64,000 nt of DNA from Variovorax guangxiensis (GCF_003952165.1 NZ_RXFT01000002.1:248001-312000); one strand, 5' to 3'; positions 1 to 9,636 are shown, counted from the stretch's first letter. A program made the numbers and translations. Notes: generated by a model not told the origin, from the sequence alone.

Positions 1-2
1 CC

Positions 3-419
3 CCGCTGGTCGACGCGGCCGAGGCGGTGCAGAACCTCAAGACGCTGCTGGAGGACAACGCGCCCTACCAGGCCCGCGTGACCTTCGAGAGCAACGGCGG
101 AGCCACCGGATGGAACGCGCCCGCCATCACGCCGTGGTTCGAGGACGCGCTCAACAAGGCCTCGCAGGCGCACTTCGGCGCTTCCTGCGGCTATATCGGC
201 CAGGGCGGAACCATCCCGCTGATGAACATGCTCAGCGCCGGCTTCCCGAAGGCGCAGATGATGGTCTGCGGCGTGCTCGGCCCCAAGAGCAACGCGCACG
301 GCCCCAACGAGTTTCTGCACGTGCCCTACGCCAAGAAGCTCACCGCGGCCGTGGCCGAGGTGATCGCCGCATTGCCGGCCGCGCATCGCGCAGCAGCATC
401 GGAGCCGGTGGCCGCTTGA
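3..419 (+). CDS. M20 family metallopeptidase, C-terminal part (5' end outside window)
   Basis: The open frame runs in from the window edge, so only the last 138 residues are visible. They contain the glycine-rich stretch YIGQGGTIPLMN and the motif GPKSNAHGPNEFLHVPYAKK, which match the C-terminal metal-binding part (the ligand His in 'NAHGPNE') of M20 dipeptidases of the carnosinase/CNDP type. This family cleaves dipeptides with a two-metal site. A GTG at position 27 could be read as a start but would cut the domain, so I treat the gene as continuing upstream. It ends 4 bases into the next gene, suggesting one transcript. Substrate cannot be told. Confidence 0.85.
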   Translation, partial: PLVDAAEAVQNLKTLLEDNAPYQARVTFESNGGATGWNAPAITPWFEDALNKASQAHFGASCGYIGQGGTIPLMNMLSAGFPKAQMMVCGVLGPKSNAHGPNEFLHVPYAKKLTAAVAEVIAALPAAHRAAASEPVAA

Positions 420-1273
420 GCGAGGCGCTGCCTCTGCCGCAGCGCGTTTCGCTGTCCACGCCCGGCGGCGAGACGCTCGCACTGCGCCGGCTGCCGGCGC
501 CGGGCCGGGCGCGTGCCGTAGTCGTCGTGGTCCACGGGCTGGGCGAGCACGCCGGCCGCTACCACGGGCTGGCCGAGTGCCTGCACGAATGGGGCTTCGC
601 GGTGTGGGCGCACGACCACTACGGGCACGGCGAATCCAGCGGCCCGCGCGGCGGCCTGCCGAGCGAGCTGCGGCTGGTGGACGATCTCGCGCTGGTGATC
701 GACGACGCGCGCCGCGAGAACCCCGGCCTGCCGGTGGTGCTGCTGGGCCACAGCCTCGGCGGGCTTGTCGTGGCGAGCCTGATTGCGCGCGGCGTGCGGC
801 ACGTCAACGCCGCAGTGCTGTCCTCGCCGGGGCTCGATCCCGGCCTGAACGGTTTCCAGAAGCTGCTGCTCGCGGTGCTGCCGCGCATCGCGCCCGACCT
901 TCGCGTGGGCAACGGCCTCGACGACAACTACCTCTCGCACGACCCGGCGGTGGTGCAGGCCTATCGCGACGATCCGCTCACGCACGACCGCATCGGCGGC
1001 CGGCTCGCGCGCTTCCTGGCCTACGAAGGAGAAGCCGTGCAGCAGCGCGCCGCGAACTGGCCGGTGCCCACGCTGCTGCTCTACGCGGGCGACGACCGTC
1101 TCGTGCGGCCCGCGGCCAGCCGCGCTTTTGCCGCAGCCGCCGCGCCAAGCGGCAAGGTCGAGGCGCAATGCTTCGACACGCTGTACCACGAGATCTTCAA
1201 CGAGCTCGAAGCCGATCCGGTCTTCGAAGCCCTTCAGCGCTGGCTCAACCGGCGCTTTCCGCAGCGGGCCTGA
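416..1273 (+). CDS. Alpha/beta hydrolase, monoacylglycerol lipase-like
   Basis: 285 residues of an alpha/beta-hydrolase (Hydrolase_4 / lysophospholipase class). Visible landmarks are the oxyanion-loop HGLGEH (residues 40-45), the nucleophile elbow GHSLGG with Ser113, an acid in 'YAGDDRLV' and the catalytic His in 'YHEIFNE' near the C-terminus. Length fits bacterial monoacylglycerol lipases. I chose the TTG at 416 because it overlaps the stop of the M20 gene (TTGA) and follows a GGAG; a longer frame from 110 would overlap the peptidase heavily. Likely hydrolyses monoacylglycerols or similar esters in the cytoplasm; the substrate is inference. Confidence 0.85.
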   Translation: MSEALPLPQRVSLSTPGGETLALRRLPAPGRARAVVVVVHGLGEHAGRYHGLAECLHEWGFAVWAHDHYGHGESSGPRGGLPSELRLVDDLALVIDDARRENPGLPVVLLGHSLGGLVVASLIARGVRHVNAAVLSSPGLDPGLNGFQKLLLAVLPRIAPDLRVGNGLDDNYLSHDPAVVQAYRDDPLTHDRIGGRLARFLAYEGEAVQQRAANWPVPTLLLYAGDDRLVRPAASRAFAAAAAPSGKVEAQCFDTLYHEIFNELEADPVFEALQRWLNRRFPQRA

Positions 1274-2426
1274 CGGCGCGCTTGCGCGCCAGCCAGAGCA
1301 GCGCCGCGCCCGTCAGCACCACCGGCACCAGCGAGCCGAAGTTCAGCAGCCGCCAGCCCTGGGTGGTCACCAGCACGCCCGAGGCGAACGACGTCAGCGC
1401 CAGCGTGGCGAACACGCAGAAGTTGAGCGCGCCCTGCGCGCGGTCGCGCTCCTCGGGCGTGTAGGCGGTTAGCGACAGCGTGGTGCTTCCGGTGAAAAGG
1501 AAATTCCAGCCCACGCCCAGCAGGAACAGCGCCACGATGAAGTGATGCAGCTCCACGCCCGAGAGCGCGATGGCGATGCAGCCGAGGTTCAGCAGCAGCC
1601 CCGCGCCCATCACCGGCAGCGCGCCGAAGCGGCGGATCAGGTGGCCGGTGAAGAAGCCCGGCGCGAACATGCCGATCACGTGCCACTCGAGCACCAGCGC
1701 GGCGTCGGAGAACGGCAGGCTGCAGATCTGCATAGCGATGGGCGTCGCGGCCATCAGCAGGTTCATCACGCCGTAGCCCAGCGCGCCGGCTGCCGCCGCG
1801 ACGATGAACACCGGCTGGCGCGCGATCTCCGAAAGCGGCCGTCCGCCCGCCGCTTCCTTGCGCGCGGGCGCGGGCGGGAACTGGATGAAGTGCATCACCG
1901 CCATCGACAGCAGCGCCACCGCCGCCAGCGCGATGTAGGCACCGGCGAAGGGCACGGCGAAGGCTTCGCGCGTGGCCTTGGCGAGGTTGGGCCCGGCCAC
2001 GGCACCGATCAGTCCGCCGGCCATCACCATCGACACCGCCTTCTCGCGCCACTGCGGCGCCGCCAGCTCGGCCGCCGCGAAGCGGTAGAGGCCGGCGTTG
2101 GCGTTGTAGTAGCCCGCGATGACGGTGGCGAAGCACAGCAGCCAGAAGTTCTTCGTGACCGCCGCGAAGCAGCACAGCAGTGCCGAGACCAGCGCCACCG
2201 CCAGCCCGGTCTGGAACGAGCCGCGCCGGCCGAAGCGCTGCTGCGTGCGCGCCACCAGCCCGGTGGAGAGCGCGCCGCCGATCACGTAGCTCATCACCGG
2301 CAGCGTCGCCATCCAGCCGCGCGGCGCGATGGCCAGGCCCACCAGCCCGTTGATGGCGATGAAGGTCACGTTGTTCGTCAGCAGCAGGCCCTGGCAGATG
2401 GCCAGCAGCCACAGGTTGCGGTTCAT
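1245..2426 (-). CDS. MFS transporter
   Basis: 393 residues with about 12 hydrophobic segments and the usual cytoplasmic basic loop after TM2 (QRFGRRGSF), typical of the major facilitator superfamily. The start MNRNLWLL overlaps the stop of the upstream DUF4132 gene by 4 bases (ATGA), implying translational coupling. Its 3' end overlaps the convergent hydrolase gene by 29 bases. No substrate-specific motif was recognised; the family moves sugars, drugs or metabolites by proton exchange. Confidence 0.85.
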   Translation of the reverse strand: MNRNLWLLAICQGLLLTNNVTFIAINGLVGLAIAPRGWMATLPVMSYVIGGALSTGLVARTQQRFGRRGSFQTGLAVALVSALLCCFAAVTKNFWLLCFATVIAGYYNANAGLYRFAAAELAAPQWREKAVSMVMAGGLIGAVAGPNLAKATREAFAVPFAGAYIALAAVALLSMAVMHFIQFPPAPARKEAAGGRPLSEIARQPVFIVAAAAGALGYGVMNLLMAATPIAMQICSLPFSDAALVLEWHVIGMFAPGFFTGHLIRRFGALPVMGAGLLLNLGCIAIALSGVELHHFIVALFLLGVGWNFLFTGSTTLSLTAYTPEERDRAQGALNFCVFATLALTSFASGVLVTTQGWRLLNFGSLVPVVLTGAALLWLARKRAVRPAAESAG

Positions 2427-5368
2427 GCGCTTGTCTCCCTTACCGCGCGCTGCAGGTCGCGCTCGATCTCGCTGAATGCGATGGCGGGCAGGTCGCCCAG
2501 CGTGCGCTCGGTGCCGGTGAGCGCCACGCCGTGCACCGTCTGCAGCACCTTGCCGTCGGGGCTGTCCTGCACGAACCAGCCCTCTTCCAGCCGCAGGCAG
2601 ACCTGGCCCTCGCCGGGCACGCCCTTGTTGAAGCTGTTGACCATGCCGCCGTCGCCCACCTCGCGCACCCAGCCGCGCGTTTCCAGGCCCATGAGCGCGG
2701 CGTTCGACACCGCGCGGCCGGCCCACTGCGGCAACTCGCGGCCCGCGCGCAGCGCCGGATCGAGCACGAAGGACTGGCGCGCCAGCTGCTCGAAGGGCTG
2801 CAGGATCTCGTAGTCGGCGAGCACCGGCGCCCATGCGGTGACGAGCGACGCATCGAGCGCCGCGAAGTCCAGCGGATGCGGCAGGCCGATGCGCGCGTTC
2901 TCCGGCAGCTTCACCGGGTCGTCGTGCAGGTCGGCCAGCTCGCCTTCGGCGGTGACGCGGAAGGTGCCCTGCAGCTTGTCGTCGGCATCGAACAGGCCCC
3001 AGACCAGCGGCCGGCTGAACACCCGCAGCACCGGGTGGTTCGCGAAGAAGGGCATGAACTCGTCGGGGCCCCAGCGGCGCTGCGCGCACATCGCGGCCTC
3101 CAGCCGCCGGATCTGCGTGGTGGCGACTGTCTTCGCGAGCTTGCGCAGTTCCTTGAGCTGCGTGGCCGCGGCGGCGGCCTTGCCGGCGTCATCGTTCGCG
3201 CCGGCCTTGGGCAGTGTCTTGAGTGCCTTGCCGCGGGCATCGTGCACCACGGGCTGGAAGCTGTCGTCCATGCGCACCTCGAAGCTGCGTGGGCCGAAGT
3301 CCAGCGTGAGGCGCGCGCGGGCGTCCAGGCCGAGGTCGGGCACGGTGCGGTCGGCCAGCTGGTCGAGGCTCAGGCCGCGCTGCTCGGCCACCTCGCCGAG
3401 CATGCGGTCGGCGCGGGTGCGCAGGTCGTCGTAGCGGGTCTGGCGCGCGAGTTCGGCCAGGTGCATCAGCGCGGCGTCGCTGCCGATCTCGCCGAGCATG
3501 GCCATGGCGTCGTAGGCGCGCACGCGGTCGAGCCCGGCGCGCCACTGGCGCAGCAGGCTGTAGAGCTGGCGTGCGGTTTCGCCGTCGCCGAGGCGGCCCT
3601 GCAGCGCGAACATCCAGCGCTCCCTGGCCGGCCGGCCGTTGCCGATCCACCAGGCCAGCAGCGCGCGGCCGAAGCGCGCGAGGGAGTCGGGCGCGAGCGC
3701 GTCCAGCAGCGGGGCGAGCCCCGGGTATGGCGCGTCGGGCTTGCCGAGCATCATCGCCATCAGCACGTCGGGCACCACGGCCTGCGGCAGCGCAAGGCCG
3801 CCTTCCTTGAGGATCAGGCGGGGCAGCGACGGCAGGGGCAGCGTCTTCGGCACCACGGGCAGGCTGTCGGGCAGAACGTCTTCGGGAGCGATGGACAGCA
3901 GTTGCGCCACCGCGTCGGCGGCTTCGGCACCGTAGGCCTGTGCCTGGGCGCGCACCGCATCGGCATGGCCGTTGTCGTGCAGCCAGCGCAGCGTGGCCTG
4001 CGCCGATTCGTGCGCGGGGCCGGGCTCGCCCAGCGCGACGGGGACGAGGCCGCGCGCGGCCGTGTCGGGGTAGCGCTCCAGCCATGCGGCCGCCTCGCGC
4101 CGCACCCAGCGGTTGGTGTGGAAGCCCTTGGCGATCCAGCCGGCGAGCGGGTCCCATTCGATGACCGAGGCCAGCTCGAACATCGCCCGCGAGCCCTGCT
4201 TGAGGAAGCGCGGCAGTCCCGGCAGCGCATCCGTGCCGAGGGCGTGGAGGATGGGCCGCACGCGCGCAACGTCGCCCATGAAGTGATCGACGGCCGGCCC
4301 GTGCGTGAACGCCGCCACGGCCAGCGGCGGGGGCAGTTGCCAGATGTATTCGGCGACGCCCCAGCGCGAGCCGGGCAGTTGGCCGAAGTCCTCGGGGCTG
4401 GTGATCTCGTGGCGGCCGGCGATGACGTCGTCGATGAGTTCGGGGCGCAGGCCCAGCATCCACAGCGCCTTGTGCAGGTTGCCGCCTTCGCGGATGGCGT
4501 CCGGCGCATCGGGCTGGTGGCGCGTGAACTCGGTCATCCACTGGTTCGAGCGATCGCGAGAAACCCGGACCTCGCGCGCCAGCCAGTCGGACAGGTCGCC
4601 CGTGGCCTGCAGGTACTGCGGCGGCTTCAGGTCGGCCCAATGGAGCCGGGCCGTCGGCGGCAACGGCTGCAGCGCCAGTACCGGGATGACGGGCAGCGCC
4701 TGCCGGTTCTTCCACGGTGGGCGGCGCAGCAGCGCGGGCCAGTCGGCGGCGGGGGCGTCGGCCACGCCGGCGGAGCCGTCTTCCTGCAGGCGCGCGAGCG
4801 TCTTGCGCTGGGCTTCGTCGCACGAGGCTTCGAGCGGCTCCTGCCACTCGGGATTCGCCGCGAGCAGCTCCAGGACGAGCGCCGCGCCGGCCTGGTGCCG
4901 CGCCGGGTTCGCCGAGAGCAGCTCGCGCAGCACGAAGAGCGGCCAGCGCGCCGCCTGCTTCACCAGCGCGTTCTTGCAGTCGATCTGCTTGACCTGCGCG
5001 ACGAAGAAGCGCACCACTTCCGCGTCATGGATGGCCAGCAGGTCGGTGACGGCTTCCTTGTGCGGCGAGGGCTCGAAGAGCAGTTCGGCCGCCGCGGAGC
5101 CGTGCATCTCGAGCATGCGCAGCCGCGCTGCGCGCGGCGGATAGAAGCTGGAGCGATGGCGGCGGAAGAAGTCGAGGCTGTCGGCCAGGCTGCGCTCCTC
5201 CGAGAGCGAACCGCCGCACCGGCCGCAGGGCCGGTCGTTGAACTTCGCGAGCGCCTCGCGCATGTTCTTGGACCACCGCACCTTGCCGTCGGGGCGCGCG
5301 TCGAGGCCGCCCTCCTTCTTCTCCTCGTTCTTCTCTGTTTCCCCCTTCGACTTGCGATTGCCCGCCAT
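2423..5368 (-). CDS. DUF4132 domain protein (YehI/MolR-like)
   Basis: A 981-residue cytoplasmic protein. The C-terminal third (from about residue 755, with the run RRWGPDEFMPFFANHPVLR and the later 'GLPHPLDFAALDASLVTAWAP') matches the DUF4132 domain of E. coli YehI/MolR-type proteins, whose function is unclear. Upstream is a long helical, HEAT-like region; the N-terminus is Lys/Glu rich and carries a CxxC (Cys48, Cys51). Start chosen at 5368 because GGAGAG lies 7 bases upstream; longer starts run into the yidB terminator. Overlaps the MFS start by 4 bases, so the two are probably co-expressed. Function unknown. Confidence 0.8.
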   Translation of the reverse strand: MAGNRKSKGETEKNEEKKEGGLDARPDGKVRWSKNMREALAKFNDRPCGRCGGSLSEERSLADSLDFFRRHRSSFYPPRAARLRMLEMHGSAAAELLFEPSPHKEAVTDLLAIHDAEVVRFFVAQVKQIDCKNALVKQAARWPLFVLRELLSANPARHQAGAALVLELLAANPEWQEPLEASCDEAQRKTLARLQEDGSAGVADAPAADWPALLRRPPWKNRQALPVIPVLALQPLPPTARLHWADLKPPQYLQATGDLSDWLAREVRVSRDRSNQWMTEFTRHQPDAPDAIREGGNLHKALWMLGLRPELIDDVIAGRHEITSPEDFGQLPGSRWGVAEYIWQLPPPLAVAAFTHGPAVDHFMGDVARVRPILHALGTDALPGLPRFLKQGSRAMFELASVIEWDPLAGWIAKGFHTNRWVRREAAAWLERYPDTAARGLVPVALGEPGPAHESAQATLRWLHDNGHADAVRAQAQAYGAEAADAVAQLLSIAPEDVLPDSLPVVPKTLPLPSLPRLILKEGGLALPQAVVPDVLMAMMLGKPDAPYPGLAPLLDALAPDSLARFGRALLAWWIGNGRPARERWMFALQGRLGDGETARQLYSLLRQWRAGLDRVRAYDAMAMLGEIGSDAALMHLAELARQTRYDDLRTRADRMLGEVAEQRGLSLDQLADRTVPDLGLDARARLTLDFGPRSFEVRMDDSFQPVVHDARGKALKTLPKAGANDDAGKAAAAATQLKELRKLAKTVATTQIRRLEAAMCAQRRWGPDEFMPFFANHPVLRVFSRPLVWGLFDADDKLQGTFRVTAEGELADLHDDPVKLPENARIGLPHPLDFAALDASLVTAWAPVLADYEILQPFEQLARQSFVLDPALRAGRELPQWAGRAVSNAALMGLETRGWVREVGDGGMVNSFNKGVPGEGQVCLRLEEGWFVQDSPDGKVLQTVHGVALTGTERTLGDLPAIAFSEIERDLQRAVRETSA

Positions 5369-5420
5369 GCCATTGCTCTCCATTGATGCCGCAGGGATTG
5401 TCGGCCAACACGCGCGGACC

Positions 5421-5445
5421 AAAAAAAAGCGCCCTCGCGGGCGCT
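5421..5445 (-). terminator. Rho-independent terminator after the YidB-family gene
   Basis: Read on the minus strand, AGCGCCC and GGGCGCT pair around a 4-base loop (5428-5445) and are followed by a run of T (5421-5428). It lies 26 bases after the yidB stop and before the DUF4132 start, so it separates these two minus-strand units. Confidence 0.85.
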
Positions 5446-5470
5446 CGAACACTGGAGAAGGCAGTCCGGT

Positions 5471-5932
5471 TCAGGACTGCTTGCCTTGCAGCAGACCGCT
5501 GAGCGAGCCCAGCAGGTCGTCGTGGTTGCCCAGCCCCTGGTCGGGGATCTTGCCGTGCGGCGTGAGCTGGTCGATGAGCGCCGGCAGCATGGTGGCCAGC
5601 ATGGGCAGCAGCGTCTGCGCGTTGATGCCGAGCTTGGACGCGATGCTCGCGATGGTGTCGCTGCCCAGCGCGTTCTGCAGCTGGTCGCCCGAGACGGGCT
5701 GGTTTTCGCCCTTGCCGATCCACGAGCCGATGACGTCGCCCATGCCGGCCTGCTCGAACTTCGAGACCAGGCCGCCCAGGCCACCCACGCTGCCGTTGTT
5801 GGCGAGCAGGCCGCCCAGCGCGCCGGCCAGGCCTCCCAGATCGCCCAGCCCGCCAAGGCCTCCGCCTTGCGGTTGCTGCTGTTGCGCAGCGCCTCCGAGC
5901 ACCTGACCGAGTACCGAATCGAGCAATCCCAT
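5471..5932 (-). CDS. yidB: YidB-family protein (DUF937)
   Basis: 153 residues starting MGLLDSVLGQVLGG, a signature beginning of the YidB/DUF937 family, followed by a Gln/Gly-rich linker and a helical C-terminal half (IGSWIGKGENQPVSGDQLQNALG). The start at 5932 has AAGGAA at good spacing; an upstream start would only add a non-conserved tail. No signal peptide or membrane helix is seen. The family's role is not established. It is a single-gene unit ending at a clear terminator. Confidence 0.8.
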   Translation of the reverse strand: MGLLDSVLGQVLGGAAQQQQPQGGGLGGLGDLGGLAGALGGLLANNGSVGGLGGLVSKFEQAGMGDVIGSWIGKGENQPVSGDQLQNALGSDTIASIASKLGINAQTLLPMLATMLPALIDQLTPHGKIPDQGLGNHDDLLGSLSGLLQGKQS

Positions 5933-6033
5933 GACTGTTTCCTTGGTGTGTGACAGAACCGCCAACATTGTTAAATGCCGCGGACCTTAAGCCGAAAGTG
6001 GCATGCCCACTTTCGAATTGGCAACGTGACAAA

Positions 6034-7392
6034 TTACTTGATACGTGCCGCCCGTTTGGGGAGCAGCGCGGGAGAGACCCCCTGAACGCCCACCAGCCCG
6101 AGCACGGTGACGAGCGAATTCTGCGCGCCTTTCCACGCATCTGTCATGTCGATGGACTCGCTCAGCGAATGGAATCCGGAGGCCTTGCCGCCGCCGCCCA
6201 CGACGATGGCCGGGATGCCCATCGAGATCGGCACGTTGGCATCGGTGCTGCCGCCGCGCAGCAGCGTCCGGTTGCCGAAGGCGGCGTTCGAGCGGATCGC
6301 GGCCTCCACGATCACCGAGTCGGGCGGCGTGCGCCCGCCGGGCCGCTCGCCGATGAGCCGGGTGCTCACGCTCAGGGTGCTGACGTTCCAGCGCCTGTTC
6401 TCCTCGACCACGGCTTCGTCGATGGCCGCCAGGATCTTCTTCTCGGTTTCCAGCAGCGAGGCCATGTCGTCCGAGCGGATGTCGATGGCCATGCGCGCAT
6501 CGGGCGCGATGGTGTTGACCGAAGTGCCGCCGCCCACGGTGCCGACGGTGAACGTCGTCTTCGGAAAGCTCGGCGTGCGGATGTCGGCGATCTTCGCGAT
6601 CGCGCGGCCCATGCCGTGGATCGCGCTCGGCACTTGGCCGAATGCGCCGAAGCTGTGCCCGCCCGGTCCCTGGAAGCTGACCTCGTAGCGATGGCTCGCG
6701 GTGCCCAGCACCAGCACCGAGCCCGGTGCCGAAGGCTCCAGCCCCACCATGCCGTCGATGTCGAGGTGGTCGCGGAAGATCGCCTTCATGCCGCGCAGGT
6801 TGCCGAGCTCTTCCTCGCCCACATTGGCGACGAACATCAGGTCGCCCACCGTCTGCACCTTGTTGTCGTTCAGCACCTTGAGCCACGACAGCAGCACCGC
6901 CAGGCCGCGCGTGTCGTCCGCGATGCCCGGCGCGTGCAGCCGGCCGTCGCGCTCCTTCACCTTCACGTCGGTGCCGGCCGGAAACACCGTGTCGAGGTGG
7001 GCCGAGATCAGCAGCTTCGGCCCATTGCCCGTGCCCTTGCGCAGCCCGATCACGTTGCCTTCGGCGTCGATCTTCGCGTTCGTCAGCCCGAAAGCCTTCA
7101 TGCGGGCGAGAAAAGCCTCGGCGCGCTTGTGCTCCTTGAAGGGCGGGGCCTCGATCTCCGTGAGCGCCTTCAGCTCCTCGACCGAGCGCTCGTGGTCGGC
7201 CCTGAGCGCGTCCAGCAGCTTCTGGACGGCGGGCGATGCCATCAGCTGGGTGAATGCCCGGTCAACCTCGGGGCCGACCTGCGCGGGTGTCGGGGCGACG
7301 GCCTGGGGTTGGGCAAGCGCGCCCTGGGTAGTGCAAAACAGTGCGGCGAGGACCAAAGGGGCGAGGCGCAGCGGACCGGGCAGCTTGGACAT
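6034..7392 (-). CDS. Secreted M20 peptidase, tripeptidase T-like
   Basis: 452 residues. A signal peptide (about 1-27, ending ALA-Q) directs export to the periplasm. The M20 catalytic set is intact: AHLDT (His132, Asp134), the bridging-metal Asp in 'GIADDT' (159-160), catalytic Glu in 'GEEE' (193-194), an acid after 'GLEPSA' and a late metal His in 'GFHSLSE'. The internal block 'GPGGHSFG' is the usual start of the dimerisation domain. Family members remove N-terminal residues from short peptides. Single gene on its strand, with a long gap to rsmE. Confidence 0.88.
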   Translation of the reverse strand: MSKLPGPLRLAPLVLAALFCTTQGALAQPQAVAPTPAQVGPEVDRAFTQLMASPAVQKLLDALRADHERSVEELKALTEIEAPPFKEHKRAEAFLARMKAFGLTNAKIDAEGNVIGLRKGTGNGPKLLISAHLDTVFPAGTDVKVKERDGRLHAPGIADDTRGLAVLLSWLKVLNDNKVQTVGDLMFVANVGEEELGNLRGMKAIFRDHLDIDGMVGLEPSAPGSVLVLGTASHRYEVSFQGPGGHSFGAFGQVPSAIHGMGRAIAKIADIRTPSFPKTTFTVGTVGGGTSVNTIAPDARMAIDIRSDDMASLLETEKKILAAIDEAVVEENRRWNVSTLSVSTRLIGERPGGRTPPDSVIVEAAIRSNAAFGNRTLLRGGSTDANVPISMGIPAIVVGGGGKASGFHSLSESIDMTDAWKGAQNSLVTVLGLVGVQGVSPALLPKRAARIK

Positions 7393-7512
7393 GGGCGCAA
7401 AAGTCCTTCTTTTGTCTTAAAGAAGTAACGATTGTTTCGCAGGCTTTCCACGCGCGCGTCGCGGAAAACACCCACCTGATGGCGTCGGGCCTGGGGCCGG
7501 AGCCTTGCCTAT

Positions 7513-8232
7513 CTAGACGCCTGCCAGCGAAACCAGCGCGGCCAGCGCCGCCGTTTCGGCGCGCAGCACGCGCGTGCCGAGGGTGACGGGCGCGAAGCCC
7601 CGGGCGATGGCCTGCTGCTCTTCGCCGGCGCTCAGCCCGCCTTCGGGGCCGCTCAGCACGGTCACGCCCTGTTGCTGCTCGCCCGTTGCCATGTCGGCGA
7701 GGCTGCGCGTGCCCTCGGCGAGGCTCAGCACAAGGCGCACGGCGGGGCCGTCCTGGGTCTCGAGCCAGCCGGCGAAGGGCTGCACCGGGTGGATCACCGG
7801 CACGCGGTTGCGCCCGCACTGCTCGCAGGCCGCGACCGCGATGGCTTCCCAGTGCGCCCGCTTCTTCTCGGCGCGCTCGCCCGCCAGGCGCAGCACGCCG
7901 TGGGCCGTGGCCAGCGGCTGGATGCTCGCCACGCCGAGCTCGGTGGCCTTCTCGACCAGCCAGTCCATGCGCTCGTTGGCCGGCATGCCGACCGCGAGAT
8001 GCACCGCCCGGGGCGCCTCGCGCTCCACCGGAAGATGCGCGCCGACCGTTACCGAAACGTCGCTGCGGCCCATGCGCTCGACCGTGGCCGCGTATTCGCC
8101 GCCCGCGCCGTCGAACAGCGTGAGCGCGTCGCCGGGCTGCATCCGCAGCACCTGCACATGGCGCGCGGCACCGGCCGGCAGCGCCAGGCTGGCGCCGGCG
8201 CTCAGCGGCACGGAACAGTGGAAACGCGGCAT
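7513..8232 (-). CDS. rsmE: 16S rRNA (uracil(1498)-N3)-methyltransferase RsmE
   Basis: 239 residues, the usual length. The C-terminal SPOUT fold shows LSGPEGGL (residues 193-200) and LGTRVLRAETA (218-228), the two hallmark S-adenosylmethionine knot loops of RsmE. The N-terminus MPRFHCSVPLSAG and the PUA-like domain also fit. The enzyme methylates N3 of U1498 in 16S rRNA in the assembled small subunit. It follows amgK on the same strand with 69 bases between them. Confidence 0.95.
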   Translation of the reverse strand: MPRFHCSVPLSAGASLALPAGAARHVQVLRMQPGDALTLFDGAGGEYAATVERMGRSDVSVTVGAHLPVEREAPRAVHLAVGMPANERMDWLVEKATELGVASIQPLATAHGVLRLAGERAEKKRAHWEAIAVAACEQCGRNRVPVIHPVQPFAGWLETQDGPAVRLVLSLAEGTRSLADMATGEQQQGVTVLSGPEGGLSAGEEQQAIARGFAPVTLGTRVLRAETAALAALVSLAGV

Positions 8233-8301
8233 GCTCTGGAGTCGATGGCTGCGAACGGCCGTTGCGCGGGCGCCGCAGGCTGGTGCTTTTTCAGTTTGTC
8301 T

Positions 8302-9402
8302 TCAGACACGGCCGTAGGCGTAGCCCGTGATGGCCGAAGTGCCCTCGATCTCGTCGATCACGCGCGACAGCGGCGTCAGCTCGGAGTAGCGGCTGGCGGT
8401 GGCGCGGATGTAGGCGATGAAGCGCGGCGTATCGGCCAGGTAGCGCGGCTTGCCGTCGCGCAGCGTGAGGCGCGCGAAGATGCCGGCCACCTTGAGATGG
8501 CGCTGCAGGCCCATCCACTCGACCGCGCGGTAGAAGGCGCCGAAGTCCTCGTCGACCGGCAGCCCGGCCTTGCGCGCCGCCTGCCAGTAGCGGATGGTGA
8601 CGTCGAGCACGAACTCCTCGTCCCAGCTCAGGAAGGCGTCGCGCATCAGGCTGGCGATGTCGTAGGTGATGGGGCCGTACACCGCGTCCTGGAAGTCGAG
8701 CACGCCGAGCGTGGGAGTCTCTCCCACCATCAGGTTGCGCGGCATGAAGTCGCGGTGCACGTAGACGCCGGGCGACGCGAGGTTGCTCTCGACGATCAGC
8801 TTGAAGCTGCGCTCCAGCCGCTCCTTCAGCTTGCCCTCGACGGCGATGCCGCGGTGGCGGCCGATGTACCACTCGGGGAAGAGGGCCAGTTCTCGCTCGA
8901 GCAGCGCGCGGTCGTAGGGCGGCAGCACGCCGGGCCTGGAAGAGAGCTGCCAGCGCACCAGCGCGTCGATGGCCTGGTCGTAGAGCGGGCGGGCGGCCTC
9001 GGGGCGCGCCGGGTCGATCACGTCCAGCATGGTCTGGCGGCCCAGGTCGTCCAGCAGCAGGAAGCCGTTGGGCTCGTCCCATTCGAGGACCGTGGGGGCC
9101 AGCACGCCGGCCGCGGCCATCAGCCCGGCCACCTGCACGAAGGGGGCGCTGTTCTCCTTGTCGGGCGGGGCGTCCATGACGATGCGCGAGGGGGCGGCGG
9201 CGTCGGCGGTGTCGAGCCGGAAGTAGCGGCGGAAGCTCGCGTCGGCCGAGGCGAGCCTCACGGTTTCGGGCAGCAGCCGGTGCCGGGGCGCGACGGCGGC
9301 CAGCCAGCTGCGGAACGCTTCGGCCCGCTGCGGATCCGTCCAGGCAAGGGGTTCGGCGGGGCGGCTTGGGGCCAATGCGGCCGGGGGCGGGGGTGCTGTC
9401 AT
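8302..9402 (-). CDS. amgK: N-acetylmuramate/N-acetylglucosamine kinase AmgK
   Basis: 366 residues of the aminoglycoside-phosphotransferase fold. The catalytic loop HRDFMPRNLM (HRD at 216-218) and metal-binding LDFQDAVYG are present. Its place, divergent from lptD, is the standard position of amgK in Pseudomonas and Burkholderiales. AmgK phosphorylates MurNAc/GlcNAc at C1 in the cell-wall recycling bypass that confers intrinsic fosfomycin tolerance. Its usual partner murU is not adjacent here; a MurU-like gene sits at 42600-43337. Assignment is by similarity and context. Confidence 0.85.
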   Translation of the reverse strand: MTAPPPPAALAPSRPAEPLAWTDPQRAEAFRSWLAAVAPRHRLLPETVRLASADASFRRYFRLDTADAAAPSRIVMDAPPDKENSAPFVQVAGLMAAAGVLAPTVLEWDEPNGFLLLDDLGRQTMLDVIDPARPEAARPLYDQAIDALVRWQLSSRPGVLPPYDRALLERELALFPEWYIGRHRGIAVEGKLKERLERSFKLIVESNLASPGVYVHRDFMPRNLMVGETPTLGVLDFQDAVYGPITYDIASLMRDAFLSWDEEFVLDVTIRYWQAARKAGLPVDEDFGAFYRAVEWMGLQRHLKVAGIFARLTLRDGKPRYLADTPRFIAYIRATASRYSELTPLSRVIDEIEGTSAITGYAYGRV

Positions 9403-9636
9403 GGATAATCGATTCTACAAATCCGCCTGGCGCGGCAATCCCCCTTGGCCGGCCTCCGGCCGATGCGGATCGCCACAGGCCCCTGCAACCTGCCGGCCTG
9501 CCGCGCCTTCCCCGACGACATTTCGTTCCGAACCGATGCCTACGACCCAAAGCCCTCACGCTTGGCACCTTGTGCGCTCGCTGCTCTCCACGGGAGAGTC
9601 GCCGGCTTTCCTCGGAACGGCCGGGCGGGAGGCCTG

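Noticed and set aside
5369..5452. Upstream extension of the DUF4132 gene
   Set aside because: The added codons run over the yidB terminator and lack a ribosome site; the GGAGAG-supported ATG at 5368 is better.
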